From an uncultured Candidatus Entotheonella sp. (lineage in GTDB: Bacteria > Tectomicrobia > Entotheonellia > Entotheonellales > Entotheonellaceae), in contig OX639990.1 in NCBI GenBank assembly GCA_951828535.1, positions 2,281,300-2,345,299 on the forward strand: 64,000 nucleotides of DNA. The letters run 5' to 3'. The position numbers and the translations under genes are program-made. Numbering within the stretch: the first letter of the stretch is position 1; every line of letters starts with the position of its first letter. This document shows positions 1-8,530 of this stretch, one piece after another. The notes beneath the pieces are model-generated. The model was not told the DNA's origin. It did no database searches and worked only from the letters and a program-made list of their open reading frames with translations.

Positions 1-63
1 CGCTTGGCCCCGGCGGCGTGGCTCAACGAAAAACCAAAACCCGTTTATAGGTCCACAGAAACC

Positions 64-741
64 CTAGCCCCCCGCTCCCTGCTGTCGGCTCCCCGGCTTC
101 ACCGGCGCGCTGCCCTGCTGGCACAGGGGACACGCCTCGGGTTGATAGGTAGGCACCTGTAGGGTAAGCAAGGCGTTCAGTGGCACGCCCAGGTCGACCT
201 GACCGCCGCTGCGATCCAGAATGGCTCCGACGCCCAGCACAATCCCCTCCAACTCCTGCACCAGACGTATCAGCTCGCGAACCGAACCGCCGGTGGTGAT
301 GACGTCCTCGACGATCACCACCCGCTCCGCCGGCTGCAGGTCGAATCCCCGTCGCAGGGTCATCACACCGTTGTCGCGTTCGCCAAAGAGCGCCCGCGCG
401 CCGAGCGCCCGCGCCGTTTCGTGCCCGATGATGAGGCCGCCCACGGCCGGCGAGATGACCGCATCCACCGCGTAATCCTGGAACCTGTCCGCCACACAGC
501 TCCCCAACGCCTCGGCATGCTTCGGATGTTGCAACGCGCGGGCGCATTGGATGTATTGCGAACTGTGCAGGCCCGAGGTAAGAACGAAGTGCCCTTCGAG
601 CAGCGCCTCGGTGCGGCGCAACAGGTCCTCAAAAGGCTCCTCCATCGTGAAGAAGAGGCGTCCTTCAATGATGCTGTCAAATCGCTCGTTGAATATATTG
701 CGCATGGTTTCCAAGTCTACATCACGCATGGATTCCACCAT
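64..741 (-). CDS. pyrE: Orotate phosphoribosyltransferase
   Basis: Transfers the phosphoribosyl group of PRPP to orotate to form OMP in de novo pyrimidine synthesis (cytosolic). The 225-residue product shows the orotate/PRPP family pattern: FVLTSGLHSSQYI near residues 52-64 and the PRPP-binding loop VVIVEDVITTGGS at 141-153. The C-terminus carries a Cys pair (CPLC) followed by a polar tail. GGGAGA lies about 8 nt before the ATG at 741 and supports this start; Met33 would give a more usual length of about 193 residues, so the first 32 residues are less certain. It begins 12 bp after the tatC stop and is likely co-transcribed with tatB-tatC. Confidence 0.95.
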   Translation of the reverse strand: MVESMRDVDLETMRNIFNERFDSIIEGRLFFTMEEPFEDLLRRTEALLEGHFVLTSGLHSSQYIQCARALQHPKHAEALGSCVADRFQDYAVDAVISPAVGGLIIGHETARALGARALFGERDNGVMTLRRGFDLQPAERVVIVEDVITTGGSVRELIRLVQELEGIVLGVGAILDRSGGQVDLGVPLNALLTLQVPTYQPEACPLCQQGSAPVKPGSRQQGAGG

Positions 742-753
742 GATCGATTCTCC

Positions 754-1509
754 CTAATCCTCGTCGTCATCATCACCGTCATCTTCGCGCGCCCGGCGCG
801 ACTCGATGCGCTTGGCGGCCAGGATGCTGGCGCTATAGAGCAACAGCGTCGGCAGCGCCATGAAGCTCTGTGAAATCGGGTCCGGCGGGGTCAGAATCGC
901 GGCCAGGACAAAGGCCAGCACCACCGCGTACCGGAAATGCCGGATCAGGCCGCGCGAGGTGACCAAGCCGAGCTGGGTAAGAAATACCACCACGACGGGC
1001 AGTTGAAAGACCAGGCCGAAAGCGATCATCAGCCGAAGGCAGAAAGAGACGTAGTAGCCGACCGACAGGTGCGCGGTGATGTCGTCACTGGCGAAGCTGA
1101 GGAGGAAGGTCACCACGAACGGCAGCAGGAGATAGAACAGCGCGCCGCCCGCATAAAACAACGTCGTCGAGCCAACCAGAAAGGGGATCGTGTACTTGCG
1201 CTCGTGCTCCAGGAGTCCCGGCGCCACGAATTTCCACAACTGGTGCAGGATGACCGGCAGGACCACGAACAGCCCGGCGAAGAAGGCGACTTTAAGGTAC
1301 GTGAGAAAAGCTTCGGCGGGGGCGATGATCTGCAGCGGCACGTGCAGGTCGCCGCCAATTGGCGTCCAAGGGAACTGCACTGCCGAGACAATGAAATCGG
1401 AGAGTCCGTAACAGATCAGAAAACCAACGGCAAGGGCGGCCACACTCCAGAAGAGCCGCGTCCGCAACTCCGTAAGGTGTGCCGTCAACGGCATGGGGGT
1501 ATCAACCAT
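754..1509 (-). CDS. tatC: Sec-independent protein translocase subunit TatC
   Basis: Multi-spanning inner-membrane receptor of the twin-arginine translocase, which binds twin-arginine signal peptides and recruits TatA/TatB to export folded proteins. The 251-residue protein has the family N-terminus (MPLTAHLTELRTRL), about six hydrophobic helices, and the conserved FLTYLKVAFFAG and FVAPGLLEHER segments. The C-terminal tail is strikingly acidic (EDDGDDDDED). It overlaps the upstream tatA/B-type gene by 8 bp and is followed by pyrE after 12 bp, so the three genes form one transcription unit on this strand. Confidence 0.96.
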   Translation of the reverse strand: MVDTPMPLTAHLTELRTRLFWSVAALAVGFLICYGLSDFIVSAVQFPWTPIGGDLHVPLQIIAPAEAFLTYLKVAFFAGLFVVLPVILHQLWKFVAPGLLEHERKYTIPFLVGSTTLFYAGGALFYLLLPFVVTFLLSFASDDITAHLSVGYYVSFCLRLMIAFGLVFQLPVVVVFLTQLGLVTSRGLIRHFRYAVVLAFVLAAILTPPDPISQSFMALPTLLLYSASILAAKRIESRRAREDDGDDDDED

Positions 1510-1798
1510 CCTGGGGCTGCTCCGTCAGGCTGATGGTTGTCTGCGCCTCCGGGACGGTGGCAAAGCGTTCCCGTATTTCTTGAGCGACTGCCTTGTTCTG
1601 CTGCGCGTCTTCCTGGCGGTCCATGGCCGCAACGTCCTGCTTGATGGTGTTCTGGAACTCCTCACTAGCCTGCCGCAGATAGGCATAGCCACGCCCCAGC
1701 ATGCGGGCGGCCTCTGGCAGACGTTGGGGTCCCAGAACCAGCAGCGCCAAGATCAAAATCAGAATAAGCTCCGGCAACCCAATGCCAAACATAGGCAC
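1502..1798 (-). CDS. tatB: Tat translocase TatA/TatB-type subunit
   Basis: Single-spanning Tat component. The 98 residues start with MFGIGLPELILI, a short hydrophobic helix ending in LGPQRLPEAAR, then an amphipathic helix and a charged tail, which is the TatA/TatB architecture. The GLPEL hinge (Glu in the membrane segment) is TatB-like, and direct overlap with tatC agrees with TatB, but TatA and TatB are hard to separate by sequence and no second copy is present here. It may do both jobs, as in minimal Tat systems. The 146 bp upstream (1799-1944) to the YifB gene on the same strand hold no other gene. Confidence 0.88.
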   Translation of the reverse strand: MPMFGIGLPELILILILALLVLGPQRLPEAARMLGRGYAYLRQASEEFQNTIKQDVAAMDRQEDAQQNKAVAQEIRERFATVPEAQTTISLTEQPQDG

Positions 1799-1944
1799 CT
1801 CAAATCTTCAGGGAAAGGTAGAGAAGATGCCGCATACCTCTCAGGCGTGCGGCGAGGCGACAGTATAGCAGAACTGCATAGGCGTTTCTCCTCGGGCCGG
1901 AGGCATCGGCGCGGCTGGCAAAGGAAGGCTGCAGCGGGGCACGA

Positions 1945-3477
1945 TCAGCCCGATTGGCGGTCGAGGGTGCGGTACTGGACGGCTTCCGAGAGATGCTCGA
2001 TGCCGATGGCATCGGCAGCGGCGAGGTCGGCGATGGTGCGAGCCACTTTGCGGATGCGGTCGTGGGCCCTGGCGCTGAGGCCGAAGCGGTGCATCGCCTG
2101 TTCGAGCAGGCGTTCCCCGGCCGCGTCGAGCTTGCAGTATTGCCGGATGTTGCGGACGCCCATCGCGGCGTTGTGAGGAATGTCAGTGCCGGCGAACCGA
2201 GCCCGCTGACGCTGCCGGGCGGTGTTCACCCGCGCTCGCACGGCGGCCGAAGGTTCGGCGGCGGCGGAAGAAGCCAAGTCGGCATAGTGCACGGGCGGTA
2301 CCTCGATATGGATGTCAATGCGGTCCAGGAGGGGGCCGGAAATTCGGCTGGTGTAGCGTTGCTGCTGCTGCGCCGAGCAGTGGCAGGCGCGCTGCGGGTC
2401 GGTGCTGTAACCGCACGGGCAGGGATTCATCGCCGCCGCCAGCATGAAGCGGGCCGGAAACGTCAGGGCCATGGCGGCGCGGGCGATGGTCACCTGCGCG
2501 TCTTCCAGCGGCTGCCGCAACACCTCCAGCACGCTGCGGCGAAATTCGGGCAGCTCATCAAGGAACAGCACACCGTTGTGCGCGAGGCTGACCTCCCCCG
2601 GCCCCGGAATCGTGCCGCCGCCGATCAGCCCCGCATCGGATGTCGAGTGGTGGGGGGAACGGAAGGGACGCGTGGCGACGAGGGCCTGGTCGCGGTGCAG
2701 CAGGCCGGCGATGCTGTGGATCTTCGACGTTTCGATCGCCTCCGTCAGTCCCATGTCGGGCAGGATGGAGGGCAGGCGGCGCGCCATCAATGATTTGCCG
2801 GAGCCGGGCGGGCCGATCAAAAGCATGTTGTGGGCACCGGCAGCGGCGACTTCCAGGGCGCGCTTGACGTGCTGCTGGCCTTTGACGTCGGCCAAGTCCT
2901 CCGCATAAACCGCCTTGTTCTCGAACAGGGCGTTGACGTCGCTGACCGTGCGGGACAGGGACTCGGTACCGTTGAAGAAACCGATCGCCTGCGACAGGGT
3001 CTCGACCCCGAACACCGGCACGGCTTCGACCACCGACGCCTCGGCGGCGTTCTCAAGCGGCACCACCATGCCGTCCACACCCGATTCCAGCGCCCCGACC
3101 GCCATCGGCAGGGCGCCGGCGACGGCCTTGACACGACCATCGAGCGACAACTCACCCACGACCTGATAGCGAGAGAGCATCCCGGACTGGATGTACCCTG
3201 CCGCCTGCAGCACACCCAGGGCAATCGGCAGGTCAAAGGCCGTGCCCGCCTTGCGCAGATGCGCCGGGGCCAGATTCACGGTGATGCGCCGCAGCGGGAA
3301 GGGAAAGCCGCAGTTGGCCATGGCCGCCTTAACGCGGTCGCGGCTCTCGCGCACGGAGGCGTCGGGCAGCCCCACCGTGGTAAACATCGGCAGGCCGTTG
3401 GCCAGGTCGACCTCCACCTCAACGCGATGGGCATCAACGCCCAACAGGGTGCTGCTGAGCACCTTGGCCAAGACCAT
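1945..3477 (-). CDS. comM: YifB/ComM family Mg-chelatase-like AAA+ ATPase
   Basis: AAA+ ATPase of the YifB/ComM family; in naturally transformable species ComM is a branch-migration helicase acting during DNA uptake recombination. The 510-residue product has an N-terminal ribosomal S5/Lon-protease-like fold segment (GLPDASVRESRDRVKAA), a magnesium-chelatase core with Walker A GPPGSGKSL at 222-230, and a C-terminal domain with CPCG and CHCS cysteine pairs. I chose ATG 3477 (MVLAKVLSST) because family members begin here; the reading frame stays open 59 codons further upstream into the promoter region shared with the divergent prenyl synthase gene. Length is normal for the family. Confidence 0.93.
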   Translation of the reverse strand: MVLAKVLSSTLLGVDAHRVEVEVDLANGLPMFTTVGLPDASVRESRDRVKAAMANCGFPFPLRRITVNLAPAHLRKAGTAFDLPIALGVLQAAGYIQSGMLSRYQVVGELSLDGRVKAVAGALPMAVGALESGVDGMVVPLENAAEASVVEAVPVFGVETLSQAIGFFNGTESLSRTVSDVNALFENKAVYAEDLADVKGQQHVKRALEVAAAGAHNMLLIGPPGSGKSLMARRLPSILPDMGLTEAIETSKIHSIAGLLHRDQALVATRPFRSPHHSTSDAGLIGGGTIPGPGEVSLAHNGVLFLDELPEFRRSVLEVLRQPLEDAQVTIARAAMALTFPARFMLAAAMNPCPCGYSTDPQRACHCSAQQQQRYTSRISGPLLDRIDIHIEVPPVHYADLASSAAAEPSAAVRARVNTARQRQRARFAGTDIPHNAAMGVRNIRQYCKLDAAGERLLEQAMHRFGLSARAHDRIRKVARTIADLAAADAIGIEHLSEAVQYRTLDRQSG

Positions 3478-3601
3478 GACTTGTCCACCAGCGTGTGTTG
3501 TTTTCAGCCCGCCACGGGGGGCCGCCGCGGGCTGTTTTGGCAATTGAATTGAGGGCGGCCAGTATACCATACCCACCGTGATCCTGAGGCGGGCCGGCGG
3601 C

Positions 3602-3630
3602 TTGACACCAAGGGCAGATACTTCTAGAGT
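3602..3630 (+). promoter_or_regulatory. Sigma70-type promoter for the polyprenyl synthase gene
   Basis: TTGACA (3602-3607), 17-bp spacer, TAGAGT (3625-3630). It would start transcription near 3637, in front of the prenyl synthase gene. The -35 is a perfect match and the -10 a fair one. Confidence 0.55.
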
Positions 3631-3660
3631 TGGCCCTTCTGCAAATCCCCCCATCCCCCC

Positions 3661-4656
3661 GTGCTGAAAAGTGTGGAGCTCATGTTATATAAGGAAATGC
3701 GGCGCTTCGTCGAAGCCGACTTGCAGCGGGTTGAAACGACCATCGCCAAGCATCTGGATTCCGACGTTCCCTTCATCTCAGAGACCGCGCAATACGTCCT
3801 GTCCAGCGGCGGCAAGCGCATCCGCCCAGCGCTGCTCATCCTGTCGGCTCGCCTGTGCAGTTACGCCGGTCCGCGCATGTATGACCTCAGCACCGTCATT
3901 GAGTTCATCCACACCGCCACCCTATTGCACGACGACGTCATGGACCACGCCGAGTTGCGGCGCGGCAATCCAACGGTGCACTCGCTCTGGGGCAACGAAA
4001 TCTCCATCCTGATCGGCGATTACCTCTACGCCAAGGCGATGTCGCTAGCCCTGGCCGACAAGGACCATCTGGTTATGGAAACGGTGTCCGACGTGACCGT
4101 CGAGATGGCCAAGGGGCAAGTGATCGAAACGCTGAAGCAGCGCGACCTGGGCATCAGCGAGGCGGAGTATTACCGCATTATCGCGCTCAAAACGGCCTCG
4201 CTGTTTGCGGCAAGTTGCAAAATCGGGGCGATCATCGGCGGCATCTCACCGCAGCGACGCGCCAAAGTCGAGGCGTTCGGGCACCACCTGGGGATGGCTT
4301 TCCAAATGGCCGACGACACGCTGGATTTCGTCGCCCCCGCCGACAAGCTCGGCAAGCCAGTGCACAACGACCTCAAAGAGGGCAAGATCACCCTGCCGAT
4401 CATTTCGTTGCTGCAACAAGCCAGCCCCGAGGAGTCTCAGTTCGTTACCGATTACGTAAACAATGGGTCCGACGACGACGCAGTCCCGCGGCAGGTAACC
4501 ACCCTCCTGCACAAGTACGACACCCTGAAATCCACCCTTGCCAAGGCGCAGGAACACGTCGATCAGGCCAAGCAACAGATCGAATCCTTCGCGCCCTGCA
4601 CAGCCATGGACACGCTGTACGCCATCGCGGATTACGTCACCACCCGCGACGTATAA
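3661..4656 (+). CDS. ispB: Polyprenyl diphosphate synthase (octaprenyl-type)
   Basis: Trans-prenyltransferase that extends farnesyl diphosphate with isopentenyl units to make the long side chain of respiratory quinones. Both aspartate-rich motifs are present: first (FARM) LLHDDVMDHAELRRG and second (SARM) MADDTLDF, plus GGKRIRPALL near the N-terminus. The 331-residue length from GTG 3661 fits; ATG 3682 (MLYKEMRRFVEADL) is an equally plausible start because GGAG lies just before it and no Shine-Dalgarno is visible before the GTG. Divergent from comM and 17 bp upstream of maf, with which it is probably co-transcribed. Chain length cannot be deduced from the sequence by eye. Confidence 0.92.
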   Translation: MLKSVELMLYKEMRRFVEADLQRVETTIAKHLDSDVPFISETAQYVLSSGGKRIRPALLILSARLCSYAGPRMYDLSTVIEFIHTATLLHDDVMDHAELRRGNPTVHSLWGNEISILIGDYLYAKAMSLALADKDHLVMETVSDVTVEMAKGQVIETLKQRDLGISEAEYYRIIALKTASLFAASCKIGAIIGGISPQRRAKVEAFGHHLGMAFQMADDTLDFVAPADKLGKPVHNDLKEGKITLPIISLLQQASPEESQFVTDYVNNGSDDDAVPRQVTTLLHKYDTLKSTLAKAQEHVDQAKQQIESFAPCTAMDTLYAIADYVTTRDV

Positions 4657-4673
4657 CGGTGGACCGGACGACC

Positions 4674-5279
4674 ATGGCCTCGAATACGGGCGTCAGCCCC
4701 TGCCCCACCCTGATCCTCGCCTCGGCTTCCCCACGACGACGCGAACTCCTGACAACGCTTGAGTTGCCGTTCAGCGTCATGCCGGCGCATATCGACGAAC
4801 GGCACCACGCCGGGGAGCCGCCCGAGGCCTATGTCGTGCGTCTGGCCCGGACGAAGGCCGAACAACTGGCGGAGCAATTCCCCTCTGCCTGGGTGCTGGG
4901 CGCGGATACCGTTGTCGTCCTCGACCAGCACATCCTTGGCAAGCCGGCTGACGCCGCCGCGGCGCGCGACATGCTGAGCCGCCTCAGCGGGCGTGAGCAC
5001 ACGGTGATGACCGGCATCGCCGTCGTGCACCATAACCGAGGCATGACGCAGTACGACGTCGTGAGCACGCGGGTGCGCTTTCACACCTTGCAGGCAGCGG
5101 ATATTGAAGCGTATATCGCCACGGGGGAGCCGTTCGACAAGGCTGGCGCCTACGCCGTTCAAGGTATCGGCGGACAATTCGTGGCGGCTTTGGAAGGGTG
5201 CTACAACAATGTCGTGGGGCTGCCGTTGGAGCGGACGATGGCGCTGCTGCGGTCGGCGGGTTACGGCGCCGGCGCGTAG
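4674..5279 (+). CDS. maf: Maf-like nucleoside triphosphate pyrophosphatase
   Basis: House-cleaning pyrophosphatase that hydrolyses non-canonical or excess nucleotides (dTTP/UTP or m7GTP subtype) to the monophosphate. The 201-residue product starts with LILASASPRRRELL, the family phosphate-binding loop, and continues with GADTVVVLD (catalytic Asp), FDKAGAYAVQGIGGQF and NNVVGLPL. These details resemble the YhdE (dTTP/UTP) subgroup more than YceF. ATG 4674 is chosen; the frame stays open far upstream through the prenyl synthase gene, but that extension is a reading-frame artefact. Its stop overlaps the convergent EF-G gene by 19 bp. Confidence 0.94.
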   Translation: MASNTGVSPCPTLILASASPRRRELLTTLELPFSVMPAHIDERHHAGEPPEAYVVRLARTKAEQLAEQFPSAWVLGADTVVVLDQHILGKPADAAAARDMLSRLSGREHTVMTGIAVVHHNRGMTQYDVVSTRVRFHTLQAADIEAYIATGEPFDKAGAYAVQGIGGQFVAALEGCYNNVVGLPLERTMALLRSAGYGAGA

Positions 5280-7303
5280 TGCGCAAACTGCATGCTGAAG
5301 GTGCCGCGGCCTTGGCTGGCGGAACGCAGATCCGTCGTGTAGCCGAAGGTTTCGGCAAGCGGAACGAGGGCGCGCAGCACGTGCTGAAGACCCTGGCTTT
5401 CGATGCCTTCGACAACGCCGCGGCGGCTCTGCAGACCGCTGATGACGCTGCCAACAAACGCCTCGGGAATCAGAATTTCGAGGCTCATCACCGGCTCGAG
5501 CAGGACGGGTTGCGCCGCTTCCAAAGCACGGTGAAAGGCTTGTCCGGCGGCGACCTGAAAGGCCAGCGGGGTGCTGTCGTCCCGGCAGACCAGGCGGCGC
5601 GGTTCAACGCGCACGTCGACCACCGGATAGCCTTGCATCACCCCTGACGACGCGGCGTCAAGAACGCCCTGCCGCACGGCGTCAATCATCTCCGCGGGCG
5701 CGTCGGCGTCTTCCGGCAACGTACCGGCAAATTCAAGACCGGCACCGGAAGCAGCGGGCGCGACGGCCAGCGCAACCTCGGCAAACTGGCGCTTGCCGGC
5801 AATTTCCCTGTCGAAGGCCTCCGAACACTCCGCCTCGCCCTGAATGGTCTCGCGATAGACGACCTGCGGTTTCCCCACACTGACGTTCAACTGAAATTCA
5901 TCTGACAGACGGCGGATGAGCACCTCCAGGTGCAACTCACCCATGCCCGACAAAATAGTGTGGCCCCGCTCCTCATCGAACTGCACCTGCAGGGTCGGGT
6001 CCTCAGCAACAAGCTTCTCAAGGGCGAACTGCAACTTGTCCTGCTCAGCGTTGGTCATCGGTTCCACGGCCAGATTGATCACCGGTTCCGGGCAGACGAT
6101 GGCCTCGAAGCGGATAGGATGCGCGGGGTCGCACAGGGTGTCGCCGGTCGTCGCGTCCTTCAACCCGGTGGCGGCCACGATGTCCCCGGCCTGCGCTCGA
6201 TCCAGGCGCTGGCGTTTGTTCGCATGCATGCGCAGCAGACGCGCCACCCGCTCGTTTGCGCCGGTTCTGGGATTGTAGATCTGCGTGCCGGCCTCGAGGC
6301 AGCCGGCGTAGAGCCGCAGATAAGTGAGTCGGCGGCCCTGGTCCAGCGAGACCTTGAAGGCAAGCGCCGCCAGCGGTTCGTTCGGGTCGTTATGGCGTTC
6401 GGCGGTGGTTTCCGACGCCGGCTCGACGCCGGCAATCGACGGAACGTCAACGGGCGACGGCAAATACCACACGATGGCGTCCAGAAGCGGCTGGATGCCC
6501 TTGTTGTGCAGCCCGGAGCCCAAGAGCACCGGCACGAGGGCACCGGATAGGGTGCTCCTCCGCACCGCGCTGCGAATCGCCTCGGCGTCCAGCGGCTCAC
6601 CGGCTAGGTACCGTTCCAGCAAGGCGTCATCATGCTCGGCCACCATTTCCAGCAAGGCGGTCCGCTGCGCCTGTGCCGCCGCCTCAAATTGCGGCGGAAT
6701 GGCGCCCGTCTCCGGCGTCATTCCGGCATCGTCGGCATGCCAGGTCACGCATTGCATGTCGATCAGGTCGATGATCCCCTGAAAGTGCTCTTCCGTTCCC
6801 AGGGGCAGTTGCAGCAGCAGGGGCGAGGCGCCCAGGGTATCCCGGATATCCTGCAGCACGCGCTCGTAATCCGCTCCCAGCCGGTCCATTTTGTTGATGA
6901 ACGCCAAACGCGGCACCCAATAACGGTCCGCCTGATACCACACCGATTCGGATTGCGGCTGCACCCCTTCCACCGCCGCGAAGATCGCCACCGCCCCATC
7001 CAGAACGCGCAGCGAGCGCTCCACCTCGATGGTGAAGTCCACGTGCCCGGGTGTGTCGATAATGGTGATCTGGTGCCGCTGCCAGTCGCACGTCGTCGCC
7101 GCGGCGCTGATCGTGATGCCGCGTTCGCGTTCCTGCTGCATCCAATCCATCACCGCCTGCCCGTCATGCACCTCGCCGAGTTTGTGCGTCAGGCCCGTGT
7201 AATAGAGGATGCGCTCCGTCACGGTGGTCTTGCCCGCGTCGATGTGCGAAATGATGCCGATGTTGCGCCGGCGGCGGGAAGCAGAGGCGTGCTGCGTCGT
7301 CAT
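5261..7303 (-). CDS. fusA: Elongation factor G (stand-alone, EF-G2-like)
   Basis: Ribosomal translocase GTPase. The 680-residue product has all G motifs: HIDAGKTTVTER (G1), RERGITI (G2), DTPGHVD (G3), NKMDR (G4), followed by EF-G domains II-V. It is not in a str operon (no rpsL, rpsG or tuf nearby), begins with a short basic run (SRRRRNIG) and is slightly short, which points to a second-copy EF-G (EF-G2 type) rather than the main translocase; this is an inference. ATG 7303 (MTTQHASASR) is preferred over an upstream in-frame Met 32 codons earlier because homologues begin near the RRRRNIGIISHIDAGKTT segment. Confidence 0.93.
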   Translation of the reverse strand: MTTQHASASRRRRNIGIISHIDAGKTTVTERILYYTGLTHKLGEVHDGQAVMDWMQQERERGITISAAATTCDWQRHQITIIDTPGHVDFTIEVERSLRVLDGAVAIFAAVEGVQPQSESVWYQADRYWVPRLAFINKMDRLGADYERVLQDIRDTLGASPLLLQLPLGTEEHFQGIIDLIDMQCVTWHADDAGMTPETGAIPPQFEAAAQAQRTALLEMVAEHDDALLERYLAGEPLDAEAIRSAVRRSTLSGALVPVLLGSGLHNKGIQPLLDAIVWYLPSPVDVPSIAGVEPASETTAERHNDPNEPLAALAFKVSLDQGRRLTYLRLYAGCLEAGTQIYNPRTGANERVARLLRMHANKRQRLDRAQAGDIVAATGLKDATTGDTLCDPAHPIRFEAIVCPEPVINLAVEPMTNAEQDKLQFALEKLVAEDPTLQVQFDEERGHTILSGMGELHLEVLIRRLSDEFQLNVSVGKPQVVYRETIQGEAECSEAFDREIAGKRQFAEVALAVAPAASGAGLEFAGTLPEDADAPAEMIDAVRQGVLDAASSGVMQGYPVVDVRVEPRRLVCRDDSTPLAFQVAAGQAFHRALEAAQPVLLEPVMSLEILIPEAFVGSVISGLQSRRGVVEGIESQGLQHVLRALVPLAETFGYTTDLRSASQGRGTFSMQFAHYAPAP

Positions 7304-7363
7304 AGGCGGTTTCTCTGCGGCATGGTGGAAAGTTCGATGAACCCTGTTGAAACAAGCGTCAGC

Positions 7364-7372
7364 ACTATAGCA
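7364..7372 (-). promoter_or_regulatory. Possible extended -10 for the EF-G gene
   Basis: On the minus strand TGCTATAGT forms an extended -10 (TGn plus TATAGT) about 60 bp before the EF-G start. No good -35 is visible at 17 bp, so this is tentative. Confidence 0.3.
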
Positions 7373-7414
7373 CAGGCGGGGCAATCGTCCTCCGTTCAAG
7401 CCGGGGACAAGCTT

Positions 7415-7444
7415 TTGACAGGCTGTCGCCGATTTGGCTACACT
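7415..7444 (+). promoter_or_regulatory. Sigma70-type promoter for the diadenylate cyclase gene
   Basis: TTGACA (7415-7420), 18-bp spacer, TACACT (7439-7444). The predicted transcript start near 7451 is only a few bases from the in-frame ATG 7457, which favours the later ATG 7502 as the real start of the gene. Confidence 0.55.
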
Positions 7445-7501
7445 GTCTCAACAAAAATGTACGTCGTCCCAAGCAGCGGCTCGTTGTTCTGTGAGGCGGA
7501 T

Positions 7502-8395
7502 ATGCGTTCTCTCAATACCGTCATCGTCGAATCAGCCTGCGTCATCGCCAACGAAATCGGCGCCCACGCCCTGTTCGTCTACGCCGACGCCATTCAGGAC
7601 TATCCCATTCCCAGCGGCATGCTGGGCGCCACCGACATCATCCTGATCACCCACTCGGAAAGCCGCACCGAGCCCAGCGCGGAGGTCTCCGCCACCCTGC
7701 GCCTGCCGCCCATTCCACTCACCCGCATGGGACAGATCAAGCTCGCCGTGGTTATGGCGCTGTCCGAGGGCCACGTCACCGAGGGGGACAAGATCGTCTG
7801 CCTGACCGGATCATCGGTTTTCGGCTCCCTCGACTGCATCGTCGTGCTCGACATCGGCAAGGAACGGGAGTTGCTCATCTCCACGAACGTGTCGGCCATC
7901 GCGGGCCACATCCCCTCCGCGGTTTTCGAGACGCTGTTGAATCTCGCGGTGGAACTGGCCAGCCAGGGGCGCGAGGGCAAGCCGGTGGGCGCCACCTTCG
8001 TGCTGGGCGATCACGACAAGGTGATGCAGTTCTCGCGTCAAACCATCTTCAACCCGTTCCAGGGCTATCCCGCCGAGGATCGCAACCTGCTCAACCCGCA
8101 ACTGCGCGAAACCCTGAAGGAGTTCTCCGCCCTCGATGGCGCCTTCGTCATCCGAGAAGACGGCGAGGTGACCTCCGCCGGCCGCCACCTCAACGCCGCC
8201 CTGGAATCCACCGTCGATCTGCCCCAGGGCCTGGGTTCCCGCCACGTCGCCGCCGCCGGTATCACCTCCGTCACCGAGGCCATCGCCATCGTCATCTCCG
8301 AATCCACCGGCGACGTACGCATCTTCAAAGACGGCGCCATCTTCATGGAAATCGAAAAGCCACCCCGCCTGACGGTATCGCCCCTGACAAGCTGA
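7502..8395 (+). CDS. DisA-type diadenylate cyclase domain protein
   Basis: Predicted cyclic di-AMP synthase. The 297-residue protein has an N-terminal pyruvate-kinase-C-terminal-like domain (SLNTVIVESACVIANEIGAH...) and a C-terminal DisA_N/DAC domain with LDGAFVIREDG (the DGA ATP-binding motif) and GLGSRHVAAAGIT in place of the usual RHR motif, then IVISESTGDVRIF. The third motif residue is Val, not Arg, so activity needs testing. No membrane segment and no DisA DNA-binding tail are present, so it is a soluble stand-alone cyclase. ATG 7502 has GAGGCGG just upstream; ATG 7457 would add 15 residues. It lies ahead of the chaperone operon, which has its own promoter. Confidence 0.82.
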   Translation: MRSLNTVIVESACVIANEIGAHALFVYADAIQDYPIPSGMLGATDIILITHSESRTEPSAEVSATLRLPPIPLTRMGQIKLAVVMALSEGHVTEGDKIVCLTGSSVFGSLDCIVVLDIGKERELLISTNVSAIAGHIPSAVFETLLNLAVELASQGREGKPVGATFVLGDHDKVMQFSRQTIFNPFQGYPAEDRNLLNPQLRETLKEFSALDGAFVIREDGEVTSAGRHLNAALESTVDLPQGLGSRHVAAAGITSVTEAIAIVISESTGDVRIFKDGAIFMEIEKPPRLTVSPLTS

Positions 8396-8428
8396 CCACC
8401 CGGCCTTGCTGCGCAAAGTACTACAAGG

Positions 8429-8457
8429 TTGACATGCCAAGACTCACATATTATAGT
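8429..8457 (+). promoter_or_regulatory. Strong sigma70-type promoter of the chaperone operon
   Basis: TTGACA (8429-8434), 17-bp spacer, TATAGT (8452-8457), about 75 bp before the CbpA-type gene. This is the best promoter match noticed in the window. I see no clear HspR (HAIR, CTTGAGT-N7-ACTCAAG) inverted repeat overlapping it. Confidence 0.7.
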
Positions 8458-8530
8458 CCCTCTCCGCTCAGCTCTTAGCTTCCACCCCTCATCCTCATTA
8501 CTCGCGCCAAGTCTGGAAGGAACGTGGCCC

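Noticed and set aside
1-63. A gene or terminator at the left edge
   Set aside because: Only 63 bp after the pyrE stop; no hairpin with T-run or homology was clear.
8396-8530. HspR operator (HAIR) at the chaperone promoter
   Set aside because: No CTTGAGT-N7-ACTCAAG-like inverted repeat; only the sigma70 promoter is supported.
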